From Methylobacter psychrophilus (GTDB taxonomy: Bacteria > Pseudomonadota > Gammaproteobacteria > Methylococcales > Methylomonadaceae), in the NCBI RefSeq assembly GCF_025583945.1, contig NZ_JAOEGU010000017.1, forward strand, positions 1 to 64,000: a DNA stretch of 64,000 nt. The letters are read 5' to 3'. Position numbers and translations under genes: made by a program. Each line of letters opens with the position of its first letter. Within the stretch, counting starts at the first letter, position 1. The notes below the pieces were generated by a model. The model worked only from the letters and a program-made list of their open reading frames with translations, did not search any database and was not told the origin of the DNA. Positions 17,301-25,440 of this stretch are shown here, in pieces.

Positions 17301-19046
17301 GAGATTCGCACGCCCATGAACGCAATCATTGGTCTGTCGCAACTGGCACTAAATAAAAACTTCTCGCCTGAAGCAGTGGATTATCTGGATAAAATCAACC
17401 GTGCATCGACCAGCCTGTTGATAATACTGAACGATATTCTGGACTTGTCCAGACTGGAAGTCGGGCGTGTCGCCATTGAGTACAAACACTTTCACCTTGA
17501 TGGACTACTCGATACGCTTCACAATCTGTTTGATGCAGCCGCTAAGGAAAAAAATCTGGCTTTCACTATTGTGCTGGCAGGTGATGTTCCATTGGGCTTA
17601 ATCGGCGATGCCTCCAGACTGCAACAAGTATTAATTAATTTGCTCGGTAACGCCATCAAGTTTACCGCTCACGGCAGCGTAACTCTGACCATCATGCTGC
17701 AACAAATTGACCAGTCACAAGCGCGGTTATTATTTTCTGTAGCGGATACCGGTATCGGTCTGTCCAGCCAGGATCAGGAAAAGCTGTTTAAACCGTTCAG
17801 TCAAGTGGATGATTCTATCACCCGTCGTTTTGGGGGCTCAGGCCTTGGCCTGGCGATCAGTAATAATCTGTTGCAGCTTATGGGTAGCCGGTTTACGCTG
17901 GACAGTACGCCGGGACGCGGCAGTTGCTTTAGCTTTGAGTTGGTCATGGCTGTTTTACCCTTAACCCGCCCCTATAAACTGGAGTCGCCCACGGGAAGAT
18001 TGGCGTCGACATTAAGCGATTTTAGTCAATTACTGACCGGTAGCCGCATCCTGGTCGCAGAAGACAATCACTTAAATCAGCAAGTAGTCAGTGAATTTTT
18101 GGAATTATCGGGTATCAGCGTCAAGATTGCCAATAATGGTCAGGAGGCGCTGACATTACTGCTTGAGCAGGGCGAATTTGATGCCGTATTAATGGATATG
18201 CACATGCCGGTCATGGATGGTTTTGAAGCCACCCGGCAAATACGCAACCAGCTACGTTTTGTAACACTACCGGTGCTTGCACTGTCTGCCGGTGTAACCC
18301 AAGAGGAACAGGAGGAGTGCCTGGCCTCAGGAATTAACGATTTCATCAGTAAACCGATCAATCCGGTAAAACTGCTGTCAACGCTGGCACAGTGGATCAA
18401 ACCCGATAACACCAAAATCGAAAGCTTGGAGGAGGAAGCTGTGGCAGTGCCGGCTATCGATACGCTACCGGATTTCGATCAGAGGAATCTGTTACTAATG
18501 CTCGGTAATAATCAAGAGCTGGCAACGCAATTACTGTTTAACTTCAAGGACAACATGCAAAACCTGCCGGCTGAACTTGCCGAACTTATCGCCTCAGGAT
18601 CACTGGTTATCGCTAAAGAAAAAATACATACCCTTAAAGGTGTGGCCGGCAATTTTGGTGCAGTGAGACTGCATGCGGCCGCTGAAATACTGGAAGCGGA
18701 ACTTAAATCAGAGCTACCCACAACGGCTGCTGTCAACCACTTTACTGCAGCCTTTAATCAGACGATGTCGGTCATCGCAGCGCAGTCTCCTCCTGATATC
18801 GTATTGCCGTTCAATGCCGGTAATCGTGACGAACTACTGCTGTCAATTGCCGAACTTGACGCACTGATCCAAGAGCAGGATTTCATTCCCGAAGAGTTGT
18901 TGAACACGCTAAAAACGCATCTGGCCACGGAACAGCTTGAGCTGTTTATTCGCTTACGCAAACTAATCCACGATCTTGACTATAAAAATGTACGACTACT
19001 GCTGCAACAACTGATATTGCAACCAGGCAGTAAAGATGCCTTATGA
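14376..19046 (+). CDS. MASE1-CHASE hybrid histidine kinase: MASE1, CHASE, 3 PAS, HisKA, HATPase, REC, HPt
   Basis: This 1556-residue membrane kinase starts with a MASE1 domain of many hydrophobic helices (about 20-225, including FSVIPPGYAAAIWPPAGVAL). A periplasmic CHASE domain (about 240-460) follows, with INALRALGSFYKAS, LPGINALGWN and ITLTARI..Q..RGYGVL. Another helix lies near 525-545, then PAS domains at about 565-690, 695-830 and 835-955. HisKA carries His975 ([14 protein letters not shown]), and HATPase, receiver (Asp1274) and HPt (His1418 in KIHTLKGVAGN) follow. The tail AELDALIQEQDFIPEELLNT is shared with the 808-residue kinase. CHASE domains bind small molecules (cytokinins in plants); the bacterial ligand is unknown. 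It stands alone behind a REP pair and is followed by a hairpin at 19112. Confidence 0.9.
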   Translation: MLKDNPGPTLPITHPPRQSYQGLLHIIGLAVAYVIAGKLSYFSVIPPGYAAAIWPPAGVALAAMLVYGYRVWPGVMLGALIVNGLIPEMTGSIAGNLLSALITLGISTGATLQALSGAYLVKRFAGYPNGLIRAKDIFRFWLAGGLLSALINSTLSVALLVAVGTTPAANFPANWATWWLGDALGIMLFTPLTLVWLCQTDSAWCNRKWLITLPIVVMFMLTLSAAYYENQNSRQRLMLTLDQEAQAFKVALENELSININALRALGSFYKASNAVTRAEFKTFTTDALKQLPGINALGWNAAISGTQRDTYEATIKSEGYPNFEITQQDANQQLLTAENRPEYVPVTFIEPYQGNEKVLGFDIYSNAIRREAVERARASGEITLTARIMLVQEQSRGYGVLAIMPVYAQGRAHQSLEERRQHVTGYLVAVFKIEAIIAATLKASPAAGLSYRLVDQSAPAAEQLLFVNDQTQPSARVVKTKSFFNNPKDLLSATKIAIGGRIWRLEITFTPDYIAQHGSDSAWLLLLSGLLLTCLVSAFALMASGQGRLLQLQVIQRTAALQASKRRFDSTFNDAPFAIAHLSPQGGCLEINQYFCEFMGYSHAEALTIPCLQLMHPDHHQLNNEKIAQCLSGEISGFTLDNQYQHKLGHLLWGKLTVKLIRTEAGRPDYLIKIIEDITARKAVEQALDKADILKNAIVNSSTFASIATDAKGVIQIFNLGAENMLGYQADEVLNQLTPADFSDHQELLTRAMTLSEEQSAFITPGFEALGYKASRGIEDIYELTYIRKNGSRFPAMVSITALRSSSIIIGYLLIAIDNTVKKQAEETIRRLSLAVEQSPNSVTITDLNGTIEYVNAAFVKTSGYHADELIGKHQKIIASGKTPEAVYNDMRGTLNRGDAWQGEFINKSKAGVEYIELTWISPIRQPDGTVTHYLGLKEDITERKHNEAIIVLAKERAEALAKSKSQFLANMSHEIRTPMNAIIGLSQLALNKNFSPEAVDYLDKINRASTSLLIILNDILDLSRLEVGRVAIEYKHFHLDGLLDTLHNLFDAAAKEKNLAFTIVLAGDVPLGLIGDASRLQQVLINLLGNAIKFTAHGSVTLTIMLQQIDQSQARLLFSVADTGIGLSSQDQEKLFKPFSQVDDSITRRFGGSGLGLAISNNLLQLMGSRFTLDSTPGRGSCFSFELVMAVLPLTRPYKLESPTGRLASTLSDFSQLLTGSRILVAEDNHLNQQVVSEFLELSGISVKIANNGQEALTLLLEQGEFDAVLMDMHMPVMDGFEATRQIRNQLRFVTLPVLALSAGVTQEEQEECLASGINDFISKPINPVKLLSTLAQWIKPDNTKIESLEEEAVAVPAIDTLPDFDQRNLLLMLGNNQELATQLLFNFKDNMQNLPAELAELIASGSLVIAKEKIHTLKGVAGNFGAVRLHAAAEILEAELKSELPTTAAVNHFTAAFNQTMSVIAAQSPPDIVLPFNAGNRDELLLSIAELDALIQEQDFIPEELLNTLKTHLATEQLELFIRLRKLIHDLDYKNVRLLLQQLILQPGSKDAL

Positions 19047-19111
19047 CGCAAATATATTCCGCGCGGTCACAACCCGGTTTTCTGAGTGGCCATTTATCGG
19101 ATAGCGGCGTT

Positions 19112-19151
19112 GTAAAAACAGTTAGATAGCCGGCTATGGGCCTGTTTTTAC
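19112..19151 (+). terminator. Probable terminator of the MASE1-CHASE kinase gene
   Basis: GTAAAAACAG (19112-19121) pairs perfectly with CTGTTTTTAC (19142-19151), and the loop contains a second small palindrome, TAGCCGGCTA. The T-rich 3' arm is followed by TTCTT. It lies 66 bases after the kinase stop. Confidence 0.5.
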
Positions 19152-19250
19152 TTCTTACTCTCGAATAAAATTACTCGATCATGAATTCCTTAAACATGAA
19201 CGCGCGGAGTATAGTTGTCGTTGGGATTTAGCACGAATAACTCTGCCAGG

Positions 19251-19377
19251 AGACTGTCCGAGAATAGAAAATTTCCCGCTCATTTTCGTTTAATAGAACA
19301 ACTATTCGCCTCAAATGACCAAAAAATCTGACTAAAAATGGCTTTCCCTCGCTACGATTCCTATTCTCGGACAGTCT
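19251..19377. mobile_element. 127-bp MITE-like element with perfect 17-bp terminal inverted repeats
   Basis: AGACTGTCCGAGAATAG at 19251-19267 is matched exactly by its reverse complement at 19361-19377. The 93 bases between have no reading frame of note. Flanks (CTGCCAGG before, TTTAGCG after) show no obvious target duplication. The same terminus appears alone at 40825-40840 and in degraded form at 22370-22386, so it is probably the end of a transposable element whose full-length copy lies elsewhere. Confidence 0.7.
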
Positions 19378-19811
19378 TTTAGCGTCTAAAGTAAGGCAAC
19401 TCGTAATAAATAAGCCCCCAATTTATAGTCTCCATATGTTTAACTTAATGGCAGTGATCGTATCTGACACCTTAATAATTTGGAGTGCAAACCTGGGTTT
19501 GTACTCCGGCCTTTAGGCAACTCTCAGTAGTAGTCTCCACACGCTTCTTACACAGCGTTACAGGAATAATTAAGTCGGTGGTACTCCCAGAATCAAGCAA
19601 TGATTGGCTGGTATTTATTGCGAGTTACCTAATATGTCTATCACTGGTCGTAGCCGAACGACAGCAATCGGACATATTACTGACGTAACTGTTTGCACCG
19701 TTTAAAACGATTGGTGTAAATATCTATGCCCTTGAAAGGATGGTATCTGTAAGTATTGAAATTATTTATCCGCGAATTTATAGGTGCGTAGAGCCGTTGT
19801 AGAAAATTACC

Positions 19812-20552
19812 TTACGCTTGGGCGATAAAAACTTTAAGTAATTTTGCCATATTGGCCATACCGACATGAAGATGCTGCTCAATTTCTGCCATAGTAATTT
19901 CACCTTCAGTTTTACCAGCTGCCCAGTTGGCAACAACAGAAATAGCAGCATAACTCATATCAAGTTCTCTGGCTAAAGCCGCTTCCGGCATACCGGTCAT
20001 GCCCACTACATCGCAACCATCTCTTTCAAGACGTTTAATTTCTGCAACGGTTTCCAGGCGAGGACCTTGGGTACAACCATAAGTGCCTATTGGACTGATG
20101 GTAATATCGGCATTTGTGGCCGCTATAATTAAAGCCGAGCGCAATTTTTGACAATAAGGATAGCTAAAGTCTATATGCGTAACAGGGTAGTTTTCATCTT
20201 CAAAGAAAGTATGCCGGCGGCTATGGCTATAATCGATGATTTGATCGGGAATGGCAATGTGTGCCGGTATCATGGCTTCGGTAATGCCGCCTACTGCGGC
20301 AACGGCAATAATCTGTTCAACGCCCAGATGTTTAAGTCCCCAGATATTGGCGCGATAATTTATTTTGTGTGGCGCAATAGTGTGTGGATTACCATGTCTG
20401 GCCAAAAATATCACTTCTTTTTGGTCAATTTCACCGGTAATAAAGTCAGCTGAAGGCTCACCATAAGGAGTGGTGAGTTTGTCACGTTTGATGATGGTTA
20501 AGTCACTGAGTTGGGTTAGCCCTGTGCCGCCAATAATTGCAAGCTTGGTCAT
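19812..20552 (-). CDS. mtnP: S-methyl-5'-thioinosine phosphorylase (MTAP/PNP family)
   Basis: The 246-residue product has the MTAP-family signatures: an IIGGTGL start that binds phosphate, ARHGNPHTIAPHKINYRAN around 51-69, AAVGGI, and EAALARELDMSYA with ISVVANWAAG near the end. It splits methylthioinosine (or methylthioadenosine) with phosphate into methylthioribose-1-phosphate and hypoxanthine (or adenine). I favour the inosine-specific form because of its length, similar to the Pseudomonas enzyme encoded next to nagZ, and because the gene overlaps a hypoxanthine phosphoribosyltransferase gene by one base (TAATG). The product of one enzyme would feed the other directly. Substrate preference cannot be proven from sequence alone. 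Confidence 0.85.
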   Translation of the reverse strand: MTKLAIIGGTGLTQLSDLTIIKRDKLTTPYGEPSADFITGEIDQKEVIFLARHGNPHTIAPHKINYRANIWGLKHLGVEQIIAVAAVGGITEAMIPAHIAIPDQIIDYSHSRRHTFFEDENYPVTHIDFSYPYCQKLRSALIIAATNADITISPIGTYGCTQGPRLETVAEIKRLERDGCDVVGMTGMPEAALARELDMSYAAISVVANWAAGKTEGEITMAEIEQHLHVGMANMAKLLKVFIAQA

Positions 20553-21109
20553 TATATTATGTCCTCTTTGATTTCTCTGCAGGCATAAATGCCGGATGCG
20601 TTACGTAAATAACCTTTGTAATCCATGCCGTAACCGAACAAGTAACGGTCGGCTACTTTAAGACCAACAAAATCAGCGGTTACCGGTTTTTCATGATCCA
20701 GCATTTTGTCCACTAACACCGCGCTGTAAACCGATGTCGCGCCCTGTTCCAGGCAATACTGATAGATTGCCGCCAAGGTTATACCTTCATCCAAAATATC
20801 ATCAATAATTAATATCGTCCGGTCTTTAAGAGGCGATCCCGGTTTCAGTATCCATTCGATACTGCCACCTGCAGTCTGGTTTTGATAACGACTGGCGTTA
20901 ATTGCATCTATATTGAGAGGGATGGTTAAGCGGGTAATTAATTTACCGGCAACGACTATGCCGCCATTCATCACACAGAGTAATAGTGGATTACGGCCAG
21001 CCAACAAGACATTAATTTGTTCAGCCATTTTATCCAGAGCCGCCTCTACTTCCTGTTCGTTGAACAGTAAGTCGGCATTGGTCTTAATGTAGTTTATTTC
21101 TTTAAGCAT
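20552..21109 (-). CDS. hpt: Hypoxanthine-guanine phosphoribosyltransferase
   Basis: The 185-residue cytoplasmic enzyme carries the type I PRPP-binding motif TILIIDDILDEGITLAAI (about 98-115) and a VMNGGIVVAG loop near 45-54. YLFGYGMDYKGYLRN near the C-terminus is typical of 6-oxopurine transferases. It converts hypoxanthine or guanine plus PRPP into IMP or GMP. It overlaps nagZ upstream by 8 bases and mtnP downstream by 1 base, so the three form one tightly packed transcription unit. Its position fits recycling of hypoxanthine released by the methylthioinosine phosphorylase. Confidence 0.9.
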   Translation of the reverse strand: MLKEINYIKTNADLLFNEQEVEAALDKMAEQINVLLAGRNPLLLCVMNGGIVVAGKLITRLTIPLNIDAINASRYQNQTAGGSIEWILKPGSPLKDRTILIIDDILDEGITLAAIYQYCLEQGATSVYSAVLVDKMLDHEKPVTADFVGLKVADRYLFGYGMDYKGYLRNASGIYACREIKEDII

Positions 21110-22115
21110 GTTTTTGAATCAGTTGGTTGATAAGATCAGCAGTTTGTTGCCATTTTTCAGTATTTTCAGATGTTGCCGGTTTCTGTTTGCCTTGCATTCG
21201 CTGAAGTCGTTGTTCCCTTACGGGGTCTTGTGTAACCGGCAATGCTTCCAGAACCTGTTCAGCCGCAAGTGGATTATTACAGACTAACAACATATCACAA
21301 CCGGCAAGTTGTGCCAGTCTGGCGCGTTCAGTAAAATCTCCCGCCGATGCCGCACCCGCCATACTTAAATCATCACTAAATACCGCACCGTTAAAGTTTA
21401 ATTCCTGGCGTAAGATCTGTTGTATCCAGAAAGCTGAAAAGCCGGCGGGATAAGGATCAATGTTTGGATAAACAACATGTGCAGGCATAATGCCTTCCAG
21501 GCCTTCTTTTATGAGTTGCTTAAACGGCAGGAAATCTTTTGCACGAAGACTTTCCAAGTCGCGATCGTCTGTCGGCAGGGTCAGGTGCGAGTCGAGCGCT
21601 ACTGCGCCATGTCCGGGGAAATGTTTGCCGGTCGCTGCCATGCCTGCCGCATTCATGCCTTTTCTAAACAAACTTGCAAGGCGTGTTGCCTGTTCCGGGT
21701 CGGTTGAAAAGGAGCGATTGCCGATAATTTGACTAATTCCGCAATCAATATCCAGTACCGGTGCAAAACTGAAATCAACACCCACTGCCAATAATTCAGT
21801 TGCCATCAACCAACCTGCCGATTCTGCAAGTTCAGGGGTTTGAGCATAACAAGATGCAGGCGGCAACCGTGTAAAGCCGGTTTGAAACCGCTGAACCCTC
21901 CCGCCTTCCTGATCCACCGCGATTAGAATGTCGCCCTTACGTGCTGCACGAATACTGTTAATCAGTTCGGTAACTTGCTGCGGGTTTTGGTAATTACGGG
22001 AAAAAAGAATAACCGCCCCGGTATTGGGATGGTTTATTTTTTCCTGTTCATGCTTCGCCAGGGTTAAGCCTTCAACATCCAGCATAACCGGACCGATGGG
22101 ATAGTGATGTGTCAT
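21102..22115 (-). CDS. nagZ: Beta-N-acetylhexosaminidase (glycoside hydrolase family 3)
   Basis: The 337-residue product matches single-domain cytoplasmic NagZ. It has IAVDQEGGRVQRF (about 61-73), the family signature GKHFPGHGAVALDSH (about 161-175, with the catalytic His loop) and the nucleophile Asp in AVFSDDLSMAGA (about 240-251). NagZ removes N-acetylglucosamine from anhydro-muropeptides during peptidoglycan recycling. There is no signal peptide. It is the first gene of the nagZ-hpt-mtnP unit. The ATG at 22115 has no strong ribosome binding site, but the protein aligns with the usual NagZ start. Confidence 0.93.
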   Translation of the reverse strand: MTHHYPIGPVMLDVEGLTLAKHEQEKINHPNTGAVILFSRNYQNPQQVTELINSIRAARKGDILIAVDQEGGRVQRFQTGFTRLPPASCYAQTPELAESAGWLMATELLAVGVDFSFAPVLDIDCGISQIIGNRSFSTDPEQATRLASLFRKGMNAAGMAATGKHFPGHGAVALDSHLTLPTDDRDLESLRAKDFLPFKQLIKEGLEGIMPAHVVYPNIDPYPAGFSAFWIQQILRQELNFNGAVFSDDLSMAGAASAGDFTERARLAQLAGCDMLLVCNNPLAAEQVLEALPVTQDPVREQRLQRMQGKQKPATSENTEKWQQTADLINQLIQKHA

Positions 22116-22503
22116 TATTATAGAGTCAAAATGGTGTGATAATGCGCGTGACCAAGTATAAAGTATATTTTATTGAAGATTATTAAGCCCGATAATTATA
22201 ACTGCCAATAGTGACCAAAATAAGTATATTGTCGGTAATTATTACAGGAAACGAGATTGCGGGCATTAAATCTTGTTCGTTGGTTTAAAGTTATTTTGTA
22301 AACACGATCTTTACGAAATAGAGTTTCCATGTTACATGTTTCATGTAAAAATGTGTAATACTCTAAAGACTATTCTTGGACAGCCTCTTGGTTAAAGCTT
22401 TTCATCTGAAAGTTGGTAGCCGGAATAGGTAACGACAACAAAAGCGAAACGCAAAGCGATGTAAGCTAGTTGCCTTGATTTAAATTTTTAAGGAAAAACC
22501 ATC
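22116..22503. other. Upstream region of nagZ and the DUF3096 gene
   Basis: This 388-base divergent gap is AT-rich. It contains a degraded copy of the MITE-like terminus at 22370-22386 (CTATTCTTGGACAGCCT, two mismatches to CTATTCTCGGACAGTCT). Promoters for both flanking units must lie here, but I could not pick a convincing -35/-10 pair. No reading frame of interest was seen. Confidence 0.5.
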
Positions 22504-22641
22504 ATGAATATGAATGTCGCAATTGAACCCATACTGGCTATTGTAATGGGACTATTAATTTTAGTGATGCCGCGGTTTTTAAATTACTTCGTGGCGGTGT
22601 ATTTGATCGTTGTGGGTATCTTGGGGTTAGCGCACCCATAG
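22504..22641 (+). CDS. Small DUF3096-type membrane protein (45 residues)
   Basis: ATG at 22504 is preceded by the ribosome binding sequence AAGGA (spacing about 9 bases) and the frame ends with TAG at 22639-22641. The 45 residues form two short hydrophobic stretches split by a conserved MPRFLNY turn and end LIVVGILGLAHP. This pattern is how I recognise DUF3096, a family of tiny inner-membrane proteins of unknown function. Nothing nearby explains its role; it stands alone between nagZ (divergent) and a zinc-ribbon/TPR gene 251 bases downstream. Confidence 0.8.
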   Translation: MNMNVAIEPILAIVMGLLILVMPRFLNYFVAVYLIVVGILGLAHP

Positions 22642-22892
22642 GGTGATTGCCTGTATTGCCTTACCTTCTGTAAGCTTGCAGTCGTTGTAAATAAACAAAA
22701 AAATTGCGTCACTTGGGACTACTGATTTTTTGATAGCACCTGAGAGAAGTCATGTTAACGCCCAAAGATATGTCGATTTAGAATGGTTTTCAGGTTAATT
22801 TTTTTCTAACAAGTGTGGTGTTATGACACTAATAATATACGCTGTTTGTTTGACTAAAAAATTCGCCTGTAATTATTGATGAAGTAAGGTCC

Positions 22893-23936
22893 ATGGCATT
22901 AAATAACTGCAAAGAATGTAAAAAGGAAGTTTCAACCAACGCTAAAACTTGCCCGTATTGTGGAATTAATAATCCTGGGGTTATTGATAGTAATCGCCGT
23001 ATCGGCATAGTCGTTTTGGTGGTGATGATTTGCCTGGGAATATTTGCTTTTACAAAGCATGAAAGAGCTGACTATCACCAATCTGAAAAAGTCGAAATAA
23101 GCGAAAATAAAGTTGCGGCTGTGGCTAAAGTCAAGCAGGTAGTTAACTCCAGACAATCCTTATCAGCGCATTCTTTGTTAATGGAAACAGTCGCAGAAGA
23201 GGCATCAAAAATACCGGAACAGTCAGTACTTGAAACACTGCCAAAATTACCTGTAATCCAGGAACTGCCTAAACAGGCGACACTTGAGCAGCAGGATAAC
23301 GCCGAGAATATTTACTCAGCAGATACATCGCAAACAATGGTTATGCATATGCTTGAATATGCGTTAAATGCTGATGGCTTAAGTCACGAGTCAGTACTAC
23401 AAGAAACCAAGCTGCAAATAGAAAATTTAGCTAAACCGGAAAAAGGTAACAAGAAAGCGGCGAGAGTTATTAACCTTAAAGGTTTGGCGGCACTGAAAGA
23501 AGGTGATTTTAATAAGGCAGTAGAACTGTTTGAAAAAGCTAATAAATTAGATGCGTCGGATGTTGAAATTATCAATAATTTGGGTTTTTCTTATTTAAAA
23601 AAAGGTGATTTTAATGCGGCCCAACAAGTAATAATCAGTGCTTTAACATTATCTCCAGGGCGAACAACAGCATGGGAAAATTTAGGCGAAGTATTCGGAA
23701 AAAAGGGTGAGGTCAATAAGGCGTTAGCCTGTTTTTCTAATGCTTATAGATTTTCAAAAGACCGGTTAACATTGCATCAGTACATGAAAGGCCGTAACCA
23801 AAAAGAAGATGACAAGCGTTTAAAGCAAGCGCGAGAAAAAGCGATCAATTGGGCTGAAAAAATTTATTTGAATGGTTCGAAAAACATTCAGCAGCAAGAA
23901 AGTGTCAGACATGATTTGGCGGCTTCAAAAAAATAG
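22893..23936 (+). CDS. Zinc-ribbon, membrane-anchored TPR protein of unknown function
   Basis: The N-terminus has a four-cysteine zinc ribbon (Cys6, Cys9, Cys20, Cys23: CKEC then CPYC). A single membrane helix follows (about 36-53, IGIVVLVVMICLGIFAF), then a low-complexity linker (about 55-140). Three or so TPR units lie at about 188-290, with LKGLAALKEGDFNKAVELFE and NNLGFSYLKKGDFNAAQQVI. The 347-residue protein would therefore have a short cytoplasmic zinc ribbon and an external TPR scaffold, or the reverse topology. TPR domains bind partner proteins; no partner is evident from the neighbours. TAAGG sits just upstream of the ATG at 22893. It is an ordinary solitary gene without a recognised name. 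Confidence 0.8.
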   Translation: MALNNCKECKKEVSTNAKTCPYCGINNPGVIDSNRRIGIVVLVVMICLGIFAFTKHERADYHQSEKVEISENKVAAVAKVKQVVNSRQSLSAHSLLMETVAEEASKIPEQSVLETLPKLPVIQELPKQATLEQQDNAENIYSADTSQTMVMHMLEYALNADGLSHESVLQETKLQIENLAKPEKGNKKAARVINLKGLAALKEGDFNKAVELFEKANKLDASDVEIINNLGFSYLKKGDFNAAQQVIISALTLSPGRTTAWENLGEVFGKKGEVNKALACFSNAYRFSKDRLTLHQYMKGRNQKEDDKRLKQAREKAINWAEKIYLNGSKNIQQQESVRHDLAASKK

Positions 23937-24065
23937 CCTCTCAGCCCTGATGGAAGTAAAAATTTTTATCCTTATTTAAATTCTATTTTCAAGTATTTTT
24001 AAACGCGATCATTCGGGGATGTAAGGTATAATGCGCGTCTATTTAATTTCACTTTAGCATCCCTG

Positions 24066-24686
24066 ATGGCTCAATTTTTTGAAATACATCCAGAAAATCC
24101 GCAACTGCGACTGATTCACCGTGCTGTGGAAATTATTCGCAAGGGTGGCGTTATTGTTTATCCGACCGATTCATCGTATGCGCTTGCCTGCCAATTGGAT
24201 GACAAACAAGCATTGGACCGGATACGGCGTATCAGACAATTGGATGATAAACACAACTTTACGCTTGTGTGCAAAGACCTGACGCAAGTATCAACATTCA
24301 CTAAAATTGGTAATGATGCCTACCGGTTAATTAAAATCTTAACGCCGGGGCCTTTTACTTTTATTCTGGATGCCACGCGTGAAGTGCCGCGCCGACTTCA
24401 ACATCCCAAGAAAAAAACCATTGGTGTACGTATCCCCAATCATCCGGTTGCGCAATTGTTGCTTCAGGAACTAGGCGAAGCTTTGTTCAGTGCAACCTTG
24501 ATATTGCCGGGAGAAACCGAGCCTATGACCGATCCTTACGAGATCAAAAACCAGCTTGATAATGAATTGGATTTAATCATTGATGCCGGTATTATTGACG
24601 GTGGAGAGACGACCATGATTGAGTTTTCCAATGACGGTGCAGAAATCATCCGGCAGGGCAAGGGTCTTGCTCCGATGCTGGATTGA
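24066..24686 (+). CDS. yciO: YciO/YrdC/Sua5-family protein
   Basis: The 206-residue protein has the YrdC fold signatures: GGVIVYPTDSSYALACQ near 28-44, KHNFTLVCKDL near 68-78, LTPGPFTFIL near 96-105 and KTIGVRIPNHP near 119-129. Length and the SSYAL variant fit the YciO branch rather than TsaC. The family makes threonylcarbamoyl-AMP for tRNA t6A, but YciO itself has only weak or uncertain activity. It opens a conserved cluster (yciO, M50 protease, scpA, scpB, rluB) common in gammaproteobacteria, with 15 bases to the next gene. Confidence 0.88.
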   Translation: MAQFFEIHPENPQLRLIHRAVEIIRKGGVIVYPTDSSYALACQLDDKQALDRIRRIRQLDDKHNFTLVCKDLTQVSTFTKIGNDAYRLIKILTPGPFTFILDATREVPRRLQHPKKKTIGVRIPNHPVAQLLLQELGEALFSATLILPGETEPMTDPYEIKNQLDNELDLIIDAGIIDGGETTMIEFSNDGAEIIRQGKGLAPMLD

Positions 24687-24701
24687 TAGAGAATATATAA
24701 T

Positions 24702-25361
24702 ATGATGGATAATTTAACATTAATTCAGCGCATAGCGGTTTGGGTATTGCCGGTGATATTTGCGATTACCGTACATGAAGTAGCACATGGTTGGGTTGCC
24801 AAAAAATACGGCGATAATACTGCTTCCAGTCTGGGGCGGTTAACCTTAAATCCGATCAAGCATATCGATTTATTTGGTACGATTATCCTTCCAGGACTGT
24901 TACTGATTACCGGTACCGGTTTTATTTTCGGTTGGGCAAAACCGGTTCCTGTTGATCCGCGAAATTTCAAAAATCCCTTGCAGGATATGGCTATAGTGGC
25001 TTTGGCCGGGCCTGTTTCAAATTTGTTGATGGCGGTCTTCTGGGCACTAATAATCCGTTTGGGGGTTACTATCGGCGCAGGCAATGAAGCGATCTCACAC
25101 CCGTTGATTTATTCAGGCGTTGCCGGTATTTCCATTAATCTGGTTTTGGCCTTGATTAATTTGTTACCGATTCCACCGCTGGATGGCAGTCGTATTTTGA
25201 CCGGTATTTTACCGACTTATTGGGCCAGGCAATATAATCGCCTGGAGCGGTACGGGTTTATTATTTTAATTTTGCTACTCTACACTAAAGTTTTAAACGC
25301 ACTTTTAGAATATCCCCTGTTTATCGCCCAGAAATTGTTTTTTTCAATTGCTGGCTTATGA
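24702..25361 (+). CDS. Site-2-protease-type zinc metalloprotease (M50 family)
   Basis: The 219-residue integral membrane protein has the zinc motif HEVAH (His25, Glu26, His29) in its first helix and the second ligand motif NLLPIPPLDGSRI (about 155-167, Asp) in a later helix. Four to five further hydrophobic segments are visible. There is no PDZ domain, so it is the short Rip/YwhC-like type, not RseP. Substrates are unknown. Two consecutive ATG codons (24702 and 24705) could serve as start. It lies 15 bases after yciO, in the usual order before scpA. Confidence 0.88.
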   Translation: MMDNLTLIQRIAVWVLPVIFAITVHEVAHGWVAKKYGDNTASSLGRLTLNPIKHIDLFGTIILPGLLLITGTGFIFGWAKPVPVDPRNFKNPLQDMAIVALAGPVSNLLMAVFWALIIRLGVTIGAGNEAISHPLIYSGVAGISINLVLALINLLPIPPLDGSRILTGILPTYWARQYNRLERYGFIILILLLYTKVLNALLEYPLFIAQKLFFSIAGL

Positions 25362-25404
25362 TTTTCACGGATTACTCTGGAATCCTGTTTTGGAAGTTAA
25401 TGTG

Positions 25405-25424
25405 GTCGGATTAGCGTAACCCGT
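25405..25424 (+). repeat. Degenerate REP-like palindrome
   Basis: GTCGGATTAGCGTAACCCG matches the REP unit with a shortened loop and one arm mismatch. It lies 16 bases before scpA. Confidence 0.5.
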
Positions 25425-25440
25425 CACACGCAACTACAAA

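Larger units (their letters stand above)
19047..19811. other. Non-coding gap with terminator hairpin and MITE-like element
   Basis: This 765-base gap lies between convergent genes. It holds a hairpin at 19112-19151 and a 127-bp inverted-repeat element at 19251-19377. The only longer reading frame, at 19485-19688, starts with GTG, lacks a ribosome binding site and encodes nothing I recognise. The stretch from 19380 to 19811 otherwise shows no structure I can name. Confidence 0.6.

Noticed and set aside
19485-19688. 67-codon frame starting with GTG
   Set aside because: No ribosome binding site, no recognisable family and composition unlike the neighbouring genes.
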